DNA from: Chitinophaga niabensis
GTDB taxonomy: Bacteria > Bacteroidota > Bacteroidia > Chitinophagales > Chitinophagaceae
DNA length: 64,000 bases
Reading direction: 5' to 3'
Assembly: GCA_017849435.1 (NCBI GenBank)
Contig: JAFIGY010000008.1
Coordinates: forward strand, 1 to 64,000
Of this stretch, positions 16,606-26,887 are shown one piece after another (within the stretch, counting starts at the first letter, position 1; the number at the start of each line of letters is the position of its first letter). The notes under the pieces are model-generated. The model was not told the DNA's origin. It saw only the letters and a list, made by a program, of their open reading frames with translations, and did not search any database. The position numbers and the translations under genes were made by a program.

Positions 16606-18861
16606 CTAACTGATTTTAACGATGGCGGTCTGGAACGCCTTTTCCGGTTTTGGCAGCGTTGTACAGCTCTGCAATACCGCCAGGTGCGAAATAAAGTAAG
16701 CCAGTGTACTCTCCGCACCCTGGTTACGATTCAGACCGGAAGGGGATAAACCATCGCAGCAGCCGTGGGTTTCATGATCATACAGCGAAACACGCAAAGT
16801 GTTCTCGCCGAGAAACCATTTGTAACAGGTGTACATCTTCTGTAAATAGTTCTTGTTGCCAGTCATCGCATGCGCCTGCTGGTAAAGCAGTACCATGGCC
16901 ATGGTTTCGATCGCCTGCTGATCGAACAAAGGGCATTCGCCGCCTTGCCGGTACCAGCCATCATTGCCAACAGGTGTGAAGAACCCTTGCCCCAACGTCA
17001 CCTCTTCCAGGAACCCGAGGCTCTCCAGTCCGATCGCGCGGAGGGAGGCGCTGCCGGTAGTGGCGGCCGCGTGAAGCAACGCCAGCGGCAGGATACCGTT
17101 GTCATAGGACATCGTTTTCTCAAACCACCGCCAGTGGTCTGTTCTGTTTGTTTCCCAGGCTTTCACGATCGGTTGTACCAGCGCATCCAGCGCGGAGAAC
17201 AATCGTTCGTCGGAAGGATGGAATTGCAGGTAATGGCATACGCCGATGATAGCATTGGCTCTTCCGCGCAGATATTCCAGTGTTTCAAAGTGCATGACGG
17301 AACGATGGAAAAGCTCGCTGGCAAACTCGCGGTAGGAATTGTTAGGGGCGTTACGGATGAGGTAGCCCAGGGCCCATACCGTTCTGCCGAAGGAGTCTTC
17401 AGACCCGACCTCGTCCAGGTACTGCCGGGAGAAGCTGAGGAAATTATGGAAGTTGCCATCGGGCCGTTGCATGTAATGGATGAAGCTTAGATAGACGGGC
17501 AGCAGGTCTGGTATATCCCTGCTTTTGCGATGCTGCTGTGCCATGAGCGTCATCATAAGTGCGCGGGAATTATCGTCGAGGCAGTACCCTTCCTTCAGGT
17601 TGGGGATGCCGAACTTTGCGTGCTGCACGATACCGGTATCGTCTGTCATTCTCCGGAGGTGGGTGAAATGCAGCGGCGGTAGCTGTGCGATATTCGGAAA
17701 GCTCCGCCCGTTTGCAGTCGCCGGTTTCGGGAGACTGATCACTCTGCGGGCGAGCTGGCGGTAACGTGTGCCTATTTTACTCCATTGCAGTTCGCGGCCA
17801 TAGTCGCTGGCCTTTTCGCGGAGGGCTTCAAGGGTGGAGGGGGCGTCCAGCAGTTCGGTAATGATGCCGCTCAGCTCATCATGACGGGAGAATCCAAATA
17901 GCCGGCCTCTGCCTTCATCCAGTAATTCCCTGGCATGCCAGTAGGGCGTGCTCAGCACGGCGGCCCCTGCACCCACGGCGTAGGTAAGCGTGCCACTGGT
18001 GATCTGTGTTTCACTAAGGTAAGGGGTGATGTAGATGTCGCTGCGGAGCAGATAAGCAAACAGGTCGTTCTCGGAAAGGAACTCGTTCAGGAAAAGCACA
18101 TGGCCTTCCAGTTTCAGCTCCCGTATCAGCTCATACAGACTGCTGCGGTATTCTTCCCCGGAATGCCGCAGCACGGCGGGGTGGGTTCTTCCGGCGATGA
18201 CGTAGAGCACGTCGGGGTGCCTGCCAATCACATCAGGTAAAGCATTGATGACGGTTTCGATGCCCTTGTTGCGGCTGAGCAGGCCGAAAGTGAAAAGTAC
18301 CCTGCGACCGCGCAGCGCCTGCGGCAGCGTATCCGTACGGATGGACAAAGTGTCGAAATCCGGTACCCCATGCGGAATGAGCATCACAGTATCCGGTGGA
18401 ACATCATAACAATCTTCCAGGAAATCCATCGCCATTCTGCTCATCACCACTATTTTAGCCGCGTGCCGGGCGATTTCCTTTACGATAAGACGCTGCAGGA
18501 AGGAGGGTTCGCGAAGAATAGTATGGAACGTAACGATGTAAGGTATCTTCAGCCTGTTCAGAAAAGGAAGGATATAGATCCCGCTTTCGCCGCCGAAAAT
18601 GCCGAATTCATGCTGCAGGATGCAGATGTCCGCGCCGCTTTCATTGACATGATCCGCGGCATGCAGGTAATCCTGCATGTTCTGCTGCCGGATCGTAAAA
18701 CTGACCTCAGGCGGATAATCATAAGTCTGCCCTTCATCGTTCAACGCTATTACGGAAACTTCGGAAAGATTATTGCCGGAAACAGCATGGATAAGGTGTT
18801 CTGTGAAAGTCGCAATGCCACATTCCCGGGGGAAATAGGAGGATATGTACGCAATCTTCAT
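16606..18861 (-). CDS. GT4 glycosyltransferase fused to a C-terminal (alpha/alpha)-barrel glycosidase-like domain
   Basis: 751 residues. The first 380 are a GT4 GT-B enzyme (start MKIAYISSYFPRECGIATFTEHL; donor-domain motifs LLSRNKGIETVINALPDVI and SETQITSGTLTYAVGAGA). The remaining 360 are rich in helix pairs with aromatic and acidic residues (GYCLDDNSRALMMTLMA, DSFGRTVWALGYLIRN, GGECPLFDQQAIETMAMVLL) and resemble an (alpha/alpha)6 glycoside-hydrolase or lyase fold. DDNSRA near residue 430 and GNDGWYRQGG near 625 could line an active site. The fusion of synthesis and trimming or acceptor-binding domains in one cytoplasmic protein is notable. It is the first gene of a two-gene operon with the GT4 downstream. 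Function is not established. Confidence 0.8.
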   Translation of the reverse strand: MKIAYISSYFPRECGIATFTEHLIHAVSGNNLSEVSVIALNDEGQTYDYPPEVSFTIRQQNMQDYLHAADHVNESGADICILQHEFGIFGGESGIYILPFLNRLKIPYIVTFHTILREPSFLQRLIVKEIARHAAKIVVMSRMAMDFLEDCYDVPPDTVMLIPHGVPDFDTLSIRTDTLPQALRGRRVLFTFGLLSRNKGIETVINALPDVIGRHPDVLYVIAGRTHPAVLRHSGEEYRSSLYELIRELKLEGHVLFLNEFLSENDLFAYLLRSDIYITPYLSETQITSGTLTYAVGAGAAVLSTPYWHARELLDEGRGRLFGFSRHDELSGIITELLDAPSTLEALREKASDYGRELQWSKIGTRYRQLARRVISLPKPATANGRSFPNIAQLPPLHFTHLRRMTDDTGIVQHAKFGIPNLKEGYCLDDNSRALMMTLMAQQHRKSRDIPDLLPVYLSFIHYMQRPDGNFHNFLSFSRQYLDEVGSEDSFGRTVWALGYLIRNAPNNSYREFASELFHRSVMHFETLEYLRGRANAIIGVCHYLQFHPSDERLFSALDALVQPIVKAWETNRTDHWRWFEKTMSYDNGILPLALLHAAATTGSASLRAIGLESLGFLEEVTLGQGFFTPVGNDGWYRQGGECPLFDQQAIETMAMVLLYQQAHAMTGNKNYLQKMYTCYKWFLGENTLRVSLYDHETHGCCDGLSPSGLNRNQGAESTLAYFISHLAVLQSCTTLPKPEKAFQTAIVKIS

Positions 18862-19031
18862 AAGGTAAACTTTTTAACTGTGTAACATTCACGGGGTAAA
18901 GTTGCGGTGCAAAATCCCCGCCAAGACGGGACAAATTGTGATAAATGGTAATGTTTGGGGATGCCGGATGGTGTAATTTCAAGGCCGGAATAGGTAATTG
19001 CTATATCTTCGTGCATTGAAATTTTGAATAC

Positions 19032-20648
19032 GTGATCAATCATATACAGCCGGTAGTTAGTCATCATTACCTGCCATTCACAGAAACAGGTTACTGCAGC
19101 CCGATCATATCCGATTTTTTATCCGGTCGCCAGCCGCTGCGTTCATTTTATGAGTACAATCCCGTGTCGCCGGACTTCCGGAAAGCCATACTGGCCAAGG
19201 CCGCACAGCCGCTTCGCCGGGATCTGCTGACAGAGGCCCTGTATCATCAATACAGCAAAGTGAACATCGGGGAAGAAGTAAGGGCCAATATCGGTTTATT
19301 GCAGGCTGCCAATACCTTCACCGTTTGTACTGCGCATCAGCCTAATATTTTTACAGGATATCTCTACTTCGTATACAAGATTTTGCAGACCGTGAAGCTT
19401 GCGCAGGAGCTTCAACAGCAATTCCCTGACAAGCATTTTGTGCCGGTATACTATATGGGCAGCGAGGATGCGGATCTGGATGAGCTGGGTTCCATCCGCC
19501 TCGATGGTCGCACGCTTACCTGGGATACCGATCAGAAGGGGGCCGTGGGCCGGATGCATACGAAAGGACTGGAAGAAATGATCGGCCACATTGCCGATAG
19601 TATCGGATACGGACCACATGGAGCCGGGTTGCTGGACATCCTGCGAAAGGCTTACCTGGAGCATAGTAACATCCAGGAAGCCACGCTGCACCTCGTGAAT
19701 GAGTTGTTCGGCTGTTATGGTCTCGTAGTGCTCATCCCTGATAATCCCGTCTTCAAGCGGCAACTGATCCCCGTGATGGAAGAAGAGCTTTGGGAGCAAA
19801 GCTCCCAGGCCATTGTCAGCAAAACGATCGGGAAACTGGCAGAGCATTATAAAGTACAGGCCAATCCGCGGGAAATAAATCTTTTTTACCTCAAAGATGA
19901 TATCCGGGAGCGGATCGTGAAAGATGGGGAATTGTGGAAAATTCTTCACACATCGTTGACGTTCACCGGGGAGGAACTGAAGAATGAACTGCATGCCCAT
20001 CCGGAACGGTTTTCTCCGAACGTGATCCTACGGGGTATCCTGCAGGAAACCATCCTGCCCAATATCGCATTCATCGGAGGTGGCGGGGAAGTGGCTTACT
20101 GGCTGGAACTCAGAGAACTCTTCCATCATCATAAAGTACCCTACCCGGTGGTGCTATTGCGTAATTCTTTCCTGTGGATCAAACAGGGAGAGTACGCGCG
20201 CCAGCATAAGCTTGGTATCAGCACGACACAGCTGTTTGAGGACACGGAGCTGCTGGTGAACCGCTTCGTGCATGAACATACCAATACCGCGCTCGTGTTG
20301 CGGGATGAGTATGCTGCAGTGGAAAAACTGTATAACGAGCTGGAGGAAAAAGCCAAAACGATCGACATCACCCTGGTGGCAACCGTGAATGCAGAACGCA
20401 GTCGCGCTTTGAAATCTATCGGCAGGCTCGAACATAAATTCCTGAAAGCAGAGAAGAAAAAGTTCACCTGGCAAACGGAACAGATCCGTCAGTTGAAGCA
20501 GCGTTTGTTCCCCGGGAATTCATTGCAGGAACGAAAAGAGAATTTCCTTCCATATTATGCGGAATACGGACCGGCCTTCTTTGAATATATTCTGCAGGCG
20601 CTGAATCCCGTTACAGATCAGTTTTGCGTGATCATAGAAGAACGATGA
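19032..20648 (+). CDS. bshC: bacillithiol biosynthesis cysteine-adding enzyme BshC
   Basis: 538 residues, GTG start. The BshC family signature is present: TAHQPNIFTGYLYFVYKILQ (family form TGQQPGLFGGPLY), VPVYYMGSEDADLDEL (family form VFWIAGEDHDFEE), then the coiled-coil C-terminal half with EKKKFTWQTEQIRQLKQRLFP. The enzyme is proposed to add cysteine to glucosaminyl-malate in the last step of bacillithiol synthesis, the low-molecular-weight thiol of Firmicutes and many Bacteroidota. The gene is alone; bshA and bshB are not in the window. It is divergent from the GT4 operon with a 170-bp intergenic region. Confidence 0.9.
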   Translation: MINHIQPVVSHHYLPFTETGYCSPIISDFLSGRQPLRSFYEYNPVSPDFRKAILAKAAQPLRRDLLTEALYHQYSKVNIGEEVRANIGLLQAANTFTVCTAHQPNIFTGYLYFVYKILQTVKLAQELQQQFPDKHFVPVYYMGSEDADLDELGSIRLDGRTLTWDTDQKGAVGRMHTKGLEEMIGHIADSIGYGPHGAGLLDILRKAYLEHSNIQEATLHLVNELFGCYGLVVLIPDNPVFKRQLIPVMEEELWEQSSQAIVSKTIGKLAEHYKVQANPREINLFYLKDDIRERIVKDGELWKILHTSLTFTGEELKNELHAHPERFSPNVILRGILQETILPNIAFIGGGGEVAYWLELRELFHHHKVPYPVVLLRNSFLWIKQGEYARQHKLGISTTQLFEDTELLVNRFVHEHTNTALVLRDEYAAVEKLYNELEEKAKTIDITLVATVNAERSRALKSIGRLEHKFLKAEKKKFTWQTEQIRQLKQRLFPGNSLQERKENFLPYYAEYGPAFFEYILQALNPVTDQFCVIIEER

Positions 20649-20794
20649 GATGATAGTATAAGAACCATTTCTGCAGGCGCATAAAAAGATTTAATTTCAT
20701 TGAATTTTAAATTTTTTTTATGAGGGAAATGGAAATTTTAAAACAAATTTTGGAGAAGGTAAGAAGTGTTGTATAACCCTTGATGATACTTAAC

Positions 20795-20821
20795 AGGTCT
20801 CACGGTGTTTCCGTGAGACCT
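20795..20821. terminator. hairpin terminator between bshC and the FUSC gene
   Basis: AGGTCTCACGG (20795-20805) pairs with CCGTGAGACCT (20811-20821) around the loop TGTTT. It is followed by TTATTATTTT on the plus strand. It sits between two convergent genes and probably serves both. Confidence 0.75.
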
Positions 20822-20829
20822 TATTATTT

Positions 20830-23064
20830 TCATCCTTCCGCAATCACCGCTCCATGTACCGCAGCTTTCTTCATATCTTTTAAAACAGTGAACAGCGCCT
20901 GGAACTGATCCCGAACATGTTTGATCTCCAGCATTTCCTCCCGCTCGGCAGTATGCCCCTGACCTTCATTGATCTGCTGCTGCCGGGTATGCAGTAACTG
21001 CTCCAGCCGGTCTTCGATGGACTGAAAAGCGGCGGGCGTCGGTGGATCGGGCATTATGGCGCCTGTGACTACATACTGTTGTATCTGATCCATAATCGTG
21101 AGCAGGAAAAGGAGGATGTCCCTGTACTCCGACCGCTTGTATTTCAGCTGGTGCTGCAGTGCGTAAGCGGATAATTGTGCGATGTGGGAGGAAAGGGAAT
21201 GGCTCAGCACTACAAAATGGTATAACTCCGACCCATGTTTCCGCTTGCTTTTGGGTTCAGACAACATCCGCTGGAAAGCCGCGGTAAGGTTGGCTGTGTT
21301 CACATGCACGTCCTTGCGGGCCAGTTTATAAGCGATGAGATTGAAAGGACGGTCTGTGTACAGGTTCATCACCTGCTGCAGGTATTGCTTGTTGGCTATG
21401 ATGGTCCTGGTCATATAATCCGGCAGGAACTTGTATTCCCAGCTGGGCCAGAAGAGGTAATTGAAAATAAAGGCGATGCCTCCTCCGATAACCGTATCCA
21501 TTACCCGGAGCATTACATTGTCGAAATCGGAAGGGTGGAGGAAGTGAAGAAGGAAGATGATGAACGGCGTCATGAACACCACGCTGGTAACGTAGTGATA
21601 GGTTGTGAAACTGTACGCACCAAGGATACAGAGCAGCATAATGCTAAAGATGATCCGTGAATCTTTGGTCAGGTACAGGATGCCTGCGGCAAAGAACGCC
21701 CCGATAAATGTGCCGAGTATACGCTGGTAGCTCCGGGTTTTGGTAAGACTAAACCCCGGTTTCATGATCACCACAATGGTGAGGAGTATCCAGTAGGTTC
21801 TGCTGAGGTTCAGTATTTCTCCCAGTATGAAGCCTGTCATCATCGCCACGCCGGTACGCACCGCATGCCGGAAGATGTGCGAGCTGAAGGTAAGGTTATT
21901 GCGAAAGGTGGTGAGATCATACTGCTGCCGGGTAGTGAATTTCGATAACTCGAGCTGATGATCGAAGGCCGCTTCTTTCACACGCTCCAGCCGGGTCAGC
22001 CGGTGCATGTTGTAAATCCTTTGCGTGATATGTTGCAGGTTGTCAAAGATGGATTCGAAAGGAATGAGCTCCGTCCGCTCTTTTAAGGTAGAAAGGGAAG
22101 TCTGGTAAGCTTTGAATTCCCGCCGGGATTTTTCCAGTTCCAGTTTTAGGTTGGCTTTTGGAAGGGATCGCTGGCTCGCGGAAACGGCGATGCCGATGCT
22201 GTTCAGTTCTTCCGCAAACTGCAGGATGGCGTGATGCAGGGTGGCGATCACCTTTGTGCCGGCAAACCTTTTTTGCAGGGTGGTATAATCGATCTGGGAA
22301 GCCATGATCTGTTCATACATATCCACCAGGTCCAGGAAAATGAGTACCATGCTTTTACTGATACTGGTAGTGCCCTGCTGGGCGGAACGCATTTTCAACA
22401 ACAGCTCCCGCACAGCCTCCTGCTTGTCGTTCACAATCACCTGTTGGGCCAGTACATCCCGGTAAGTATCCGTAATGTCCTTTCCCGGATCATAAAAATC
22501 GGCCCGCAACCGAAGATATTTAGCCGTTTGCTGTATGCAATCGCCCAGTGTCTGTTGTACTGTGAGATAAGGACGGATTTGCCAAAGTAAAAGTGCAAGT
22601 AACGCGTACCATACACTACCGCTCAATGTTAAAATGGAAACCTGGATGGCCATCTGCCAGGAATATTGTTCCGCCATGATACTCACCATCACCAGCATCC
22701 CGCCTATCCCGATATTCCCGCCCCGGTTGCCATAGATCAGCAACATGCTGTAAAAGAAGCTGCAAAGTCCTACCCAGATGGTCAACAGGGGCTTGTAAGG
22801 CAGCAACAGGCCGGTGATGAGGGCGGTTAGAAAGATTAATACTGTGCTGATGATCAGTCCATTACGTTTATGGATGATGGTGCCAGGAACATCTGCAAGC
22901 GCGGTACACAAAGCCCCCATCGATATGGCGATACCGGTGCCTAAATGGCCGATGGCGGCAAAAATAAGGGAGGGGACAACAACGCTCAGGGTAGTACGAA
23001 GTCCGTTGCTGAAATGGTAACTGAATATAAAGGCTTTCGCTTCTTTGAACCAACGATCTTGCAT
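20830..23064 (-). CDS. FUSC-family (YccS/YhfK-like) inner membrane protein
   Basis: 744 residues from the ATG at 23064; a TTG three codons upstream is also open. There are two membrane blocks: about 20-165 (six helices, with GIAISMGALCTALADVPG) and about 395-530 (GVAMMTGFILGEILNLSRTYWILLTIVVIMKPGFSLTKTRSYQRILGT). Between and after them lie helical soluble regions. The duplicated layout and the motif PGFSLTKTRSYQRILGT are those of the fusaric acid resistance/aromatic acid efflux superfamily. It probably exports small aromatic acids or affects envelope stress; the substrate is unknown. It is a single gene with an AT-rich 260-bp region in front, shared with divergent smc. Confidence 0.85.
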   Translation of the reverse strand: MQDRWFKEAKAFIFSYHFSNGLRTTLSVVVPSLIFAAIGHLGTGIAISMGALCTALADVPGTIIHKRNGLIISTVLIFLTALITGLLLPYKPLLTIWVGLCSFFYSMLLIYGNRGGNIGIGGMLVMVSIMAEQYSWQMAIQVSILTLSGSVWYALLALLLWQIRPYLTVQQTLGDCIQQTAKYLRLRADFYDPGKDITDTYRDVLAQQVIVNDKQEAVRELLLKMRSAQQGTTSISKSMVLIFLDLVDMYEQIMASQIDYTTLQKRFAGTKVIATLHHAILQFAEELNSIGIAVSASQRSLPKANLKLELEKSRREFKAYQTSLSTLKERTELIPFESIFDNLQHITQRIYNMHRLTRLERVKEAAFDHQLELSKFTTRQQYDLTTFRNNLTFSSHIFRHAVRTGVAMMTGFILGEILNLSRTYWILLTIVVIMKPGFSLTKTRSYQRILGTFIGAFFAAGILYLTKDSRIIFSIMLLCILGAYSFTTYHYVTSVVFMTPFIIFLLHFLHPSDFDNVMLRVMDTVIGGGIAFIFNYLFWPSWEYKFLPDYMTRTIIANKQYLQQVMNLYTDRPFNLIAYKLARKDVHVNTANLTAAFQRMLSEPKSKRKHGSELYHFVVLSHSLSSHIAQLSAYALQHQLKYKRSEYRDILLFLLTIMDQIQQYVVTGAIMPDPPTPAAFQSIEDRLEQLLHTRQQQINEGQGHTAEREEMLEIKHVRDQFQALFTVLKDMKKAAVHGAVIAEG

Positions 23065-23153
23065 TGCGTGCAAAATTACAACATATGAAGGAGGAATTAT
23101 ATCTTGATAAACATATCATGATGATTGCCAAAAATAAGTGTTTAATTATCTCA

Positions 23154-23288
23154 TTATCAATAAATTAATAATAGTTGTTTTATATTCTGATGTATAATTT
23201 ATCCCCAATTGTGTATAAGTAAATACTAAATATTATGTGTTCTCTGTTAATTTACCAGTGATTCATATGTTGCCATATCTTATCAACA
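23154..23288. promoter_or_regulatory. cluster of DnaA-box-like 9-mers in the AT-rich region upstream of smc
   Basis: The 255-bp FUSC/smc intergenic region is very AT-rich. It holds TTATCAATA (23154-23162), TTATCCCCA (23199-23207), TGTGTATAA (23210-23218; complement TTATACACA, an exact TTATnCACA match) and TTATCAACA (23280-23288). AT-rich DNA gives such words by chance, so a functional role is only a suggestion. Confidence 0.25.
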
Positions 23289-23297
23289 GAATTCAAT

Positions 23298-23305
23298 TAT
23301 CTTTG
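23298..23305 (+). promoter_or_regulatory. candidate -7 element for smc
   Basis: TATCTTTG matches TAnnTTTG exactly and lies 24 bp before the GTG start. No convincing -33 TTTG was found at the proper distance, so confidence is moderate at best. Confidence 0.4.
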
Positions 23306-23328
23306 GCGGCCCGAAAAAAAGGAATATT

Positions 23329-26300
23329 GTGCGTTTAAAAACACTAGAGATCAAAGGCTTTAAAAGTTTTGCGGATAAAACCGTGCTGCACTTCGATGAA
23401 GGTGTGACCGGCGTTATCGGCCCGAATGGCTGCGGCAAGAGTAATATCATCGACTCCATCCGCTGGGTGATTGGGGAACACAAGATCAGTAACCTGCGTT
23501 CCGAGAACCAGGCCGGCCTGGTCTTCAACGGTTCCCGTACCCGCTCTGCCAGCGGTATGGCCGAAGTAAGTCTTACTTTTGAAAACACCAAGAATGTACT
23601 CCCCACGGAATTCACTACGGTAACCATTACACGTAAGTTCTACAAGAACGGCGATAGCGAATACCGCCTTAACGACGTGGCCTGCCGTCTGAAAGACATC
23701 CACAACCTTTTCCTCGATACCGGTGTGAGCACAGATTCCTATGCGATCATAGAGCTGGGGATGGTGGACGATATTATCAAGGATAAGGAGAACAGTCGCC
23801 GCCGTATGCTGGAACAGGCAGCCGGCATTTCGATCTATAAAACGCGAAAGAAGGAAGCCAAAACCAAGCTGGACGCTACGGAAGGCGATCTGAACAGGAT
23901 CGAGGACCTGCTGTTCGAGATCAATAACAACCTCAAAACCCTCGAAAGCCAGGCCAAGAAAGCGGAACGTTACTACGAGATTAAAAAGGAATATAAAGAG
24001 GTCAGCATAGAACTTGCCAAAGCAGCGCTGGAAGGCTTTAACATCACTTTTAAAGACCTTACGGAGCAGCAGCAGCAGGAAACGGACCGGAAAATGGCCC
24101 TGGAAGCGGAAATATCTACAGATGAGGCGGCGGTGGAGCAGGACAAGCTGCATTTCGTGGCCAAGGAAAGAGAATTGCAGGTATTACAACGCTCTTTCAA
24201 TGAACTGGTATCTACGATCCGCACCAAGGAAAATGATAAGAACCTCGCCACACAACAGCTGACCTACCTTCGCGAACGCGAGAAGAGCCTGACGGACTTC
24301 CTCAACAACGCAGAAAGCCAGCTGAAGGGGCTCAGTGATTCCATCGCCTTCACAGAAAAACAGGTGACGGAAGAGCAGGAAGTTTTTGATTCCATGCAGG
24401 ACGAACTGGAAACCCTGCATGAAATGGTGGAAGAGAAGAAAGTGCATTTCCACGATAAGAAACAACATCTTGAAAATCAGCGGAAAGACCAGCAACAGTG
24501 GCAGCGCCAGCAGTTTGAAGCGGAAAAGAAAGTGGCGATAGCAGATACCTCCGTTCAGAACCTCCAACGGGGTATTCAACAACTCCAGGAAGAACGAACG
24601 AACCGGCAAACCCAGATACAACAGCTCGAGGAAGAGAAAAGCGGTCTCCAGGAAACGCTGGAAAGCAGCAAAGAGGAACTGGCGGAAATGATCCGTTTCC
24701 AGGAGGAAACAAAAGGAAAGATCCTCGCCACACAAGGGGAGATCGAAGGGTTGCGGGACAGACTGGTAGATGAGAACCGGAAACTGGATGCCAAAAAGAA
24801 CGAGTACGATCTGCTGAAATCTTTAGTGGACAGTCTGGAAGGGTATCCGGAAAGTATCAAGTTCCTGAAAAAGAACAGCGACTGGAACAATAAAGCGCCC
24901 ATCCTCAGTGATATCTTTTTCTGTAAAGAAGCTTACCGCACCTGTATCGAGAACCTGCTGGAGCCTTATCTGAACTATTATGTGGTGAACAACGCGGAAG
25001 AGGCCATCCAGGCCATTCAGCTGCTGGACCTTCACAAAAAAGGGAAAGCGAATTTCTTCATCCTCGATCAGTTCAATCACCAGGCCGGCCACCTCTTCAC
25101 GCCCCCCGGCACAATCCCGGCACTGGAAGTAGTGGAGATCGATGAAAAATACAAAGGACTGGGCAACTATCTGCTTGGCAAGGTGTTCATTTCCGAAGAC
25201 CTTACCACGTTGAATTTTACAGAACTGCCGGATCAGGATGTGCTGATCACCGAGAAAAGCGGTCGCGTTCACCGTGGAAAATACAGCATGAATGGCGGCT
25301 CCGTAGGGTTGTTCGAAGGAAAGAAGCTCGGCAGGGCTAAAAACCTGGAAAAGCTGGACGTTGAGATCAAAGAACTTGAAACGGTCTGCAGCAGCCTGAA
25401 AACACAGTTACAGGCCAAGCACGACGAGGTACTGGGGTACAACGGCCAGTTGAATGAGCATAACATCAATAACCTGAAGGAAAAGGTGAACCAGCTGAAT
25501 AATCAGCTGTTTGGCCTCCAGAACAGGATCGAGAACTTCTATCACCTGATAGAGACCGGGAACAAACGGCTCACGGAAATGGAACAGTCGCTGGAAGCCA
25601 ATGAACAAAGTATTTCCAGCGTGCGGGATGAACTGGACACGTTGAATGACCGGGTACATCAGCTGCACGATAGTATCGTTGCCGCTGACAGGGCTTCCCA
25701 GGAAGCAGAGCAGCAGTTCAACCAGGCCAGCGTACAGTTCAATAACCAGAACCTCCAGCATACCCGTCAGCATAGTAAAGTGCAGGGATTGAAACAGGAA
25801 CTGGACTTCAAACGCAAACAGCTGACCGACCTGCACACACAGATCACCAGTAATAAAACACAACTCGAAGATACCACCGGTAACATCGCCGCGGCTGAGG
25901 ACCGCCTCACACTGGCGGAAGACGGCCTCCTTGAACTGTTCCGCCGCCGTGAAGAAGAAGAAAAAGCGGTGAACGAAAAAGACCAGGAATACTACAACTT
26001 CCGCAATCATCTCCAGGAGCTGGAAAGCATACTGCGTTCCAAACAGAAAACGCGGGATATGCTGGAACAGAACCTCAACCAGATCAAAGACAAGGTGAAC
26101 GAGCTCAAACTGCAGCTCGCCTCCATGAAAGAACGATTGAGCGTAGAGTTCAAAGTGAACCTTGATGAGATACTGGACGAGGAGCGCACCGGTAGCCAGG
26201 CCCTGGAAGACCTGCAAGCCACCGCGGAGCGCCTGAAGAAAAGGCTGGAGAACATGGGCGAGATCAATCCCACTGCCATTGAGGCCTATACAGAAATGAA

Positions 26301-26859
26301 GAAACGTTACGAGTTCATCCTTGAACAGAAGAATGACCTCGTAAACGCGAAAGAATCGCTGCTGGCTACGATACAGGAAGTGGAATCCACCGCCAACCAG
26401 AAATTCCTTGATACTTTCAATCAGGTAAAGGAGAATTTCATCCGCGTGTTCAAGGCGTTGTTCACGGAAGAAGACCAGTGTGATATGGTGCTGAATGACC
26501 CCGCCAACCTTGCGGATACAGGCATTGAGATCATTGCGAAGCCTAAAGGCAAGCGGCCTGCGGCTATTACGCAGCTCTCCGGAGGAGAGAAAACCCTCAC
26601 CGCCACCGCCCTGTTGTTCGCCATTTACCTGATCAAACCCGCACCGTTCTGTATCCTCGATGAGGTGGACGCTCCGCTGGACGATGCCAACGTGGGCAAA
26701 TTCACGAATATGATCCGCAAGTTCTCCGATAACTCACAGTTCATCATCGTGACTCACAATAAACAGACCATGGCGGCGGTAGACGTGATCTACGGCGTTA
26801 CCATGCAGGAGCCGGGTGTGAGCAAGCTGGTGCCGGTGGACTTCAGAAGCCTGAATTAA
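23329..26859 (+). CDS. smc: chromosome segregation ATPase SMC
   Basis: 1176 residues, GTG start. The N-terminal ATPase head has Walker A G31-PNGCGKS. Two long coiled-coil arms (about 165-495 and 660-1000) flank a hinge at about 500-655. The C-terminal head has the ABC signature L1083-SGGEK and Walker B FCILDEVDAPL with D1111 and E1112. The length is normal for the family. SMC dimers load with ScpA/ScpB and organise origin regions of the chromosome; scpAB are not in this window. The gene is monocistronic, closed by a strong terminator at 26888. Confidence 0.97.
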   Translation: MRLKTLEIKGFKSFADKTVLHFDEGVTGVIGPNGCGKSNIIDSIRWVIGEHKISNLRSENQAGLVFNGSRTRSASGMAEVSLTFENTKNVLPTEFTTVTITRKFYKNGDSEYRLNDVACRLKDIHNLFLDTGVSTDSYAIIELGMVDDIIKDKENSRRRMLEQAAGISIYKTRKKEAKTKLDATEGDLNRIEDLLFEINNNLKTLESQAKKAERYYEIKKEYKEVSIELAKAALEGFNITFKDLTEQQQQETDRKMALEAEISTDEAAVEQDKLHFVAKERELQVLQRSFNELVSTIRTKENDKNLATQQLTYLREREKSLTDFLNNAESQLKGLSDSIAFTEKQVTEEQEVFDSMQDELETLHEMVEEKKVHFHDKKQHLENQRKDQQQWQRQQFEAEKKVAIADTSVQNLQRGIQQLQEERTNRQTQIQQLEEEKSGLQETLESSKEELAEMIRFQEETKGKILATQGEIEGLRDRLVDENRKLDAKKNEYDLLKSLVDSLEGYPESIKFLKKNSDWNNKAPILSDIFFCKEAYRTCIENLLEPYLNYYVVNNAEEAIQAIQLLDLHKKGKANFFILDQFNHQAGHLFTPPGTIPALEVVEIDEKYKGLGNYLLGKVFISEDLTTLNFTELPDQDVLITEKSGRVHRGKYSMNGGSVGLFEGKKLGRAKNLEKLDVEIKELETVCSSLKTQLQAKHDEVLGYNGQLNEHNINNLKEKVNQLNNQLFGLQNRIENFYHLIETGNKRLTEMEQSLEANEQSISSVRDELDTLNDRVHQLHDSIVAADRASQEAEQQFNQASVQFNNQNLQHTRQHSKVQGLKQELDFKRKQLTDLHTQITSNKTQLEDTTGNIAAAEDRLTLAEDGLLELFRRREEEEKAVNEKDQEYYNFRNHLQELESILRSKQKTRDMLEQNLNQIKDKVNELKLQLASMKERLSVEFKVNLDEILDEERTGSQALEDLQATAERLKKRLENMGEINPTAIEAYTEMKKRYEFILEQKNDLVNAKESLLATIQEVESTANQKFLDTFNQVKENFIRVFKALFTEEDQCDMVLNDPANLADTGIEIIAKPKGKRPAAITQLSGGEKTLTATALLFAIYLIKPAPFCILDEVDAPLDDANVGKFTNMIRKFSDNSQFIIVTHNKQTMAAVDVIYGVTMQEPGVSKLVPVDFRSLN

Positions 26860-26887
26860 CACAACTATCATACATATTGTAAGAAAG

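Noticed and set aside
23344-24153. 269-codon antisense frame opposite smc
   Set aside because: Shadow of the smc coding strand with no domain similarity.
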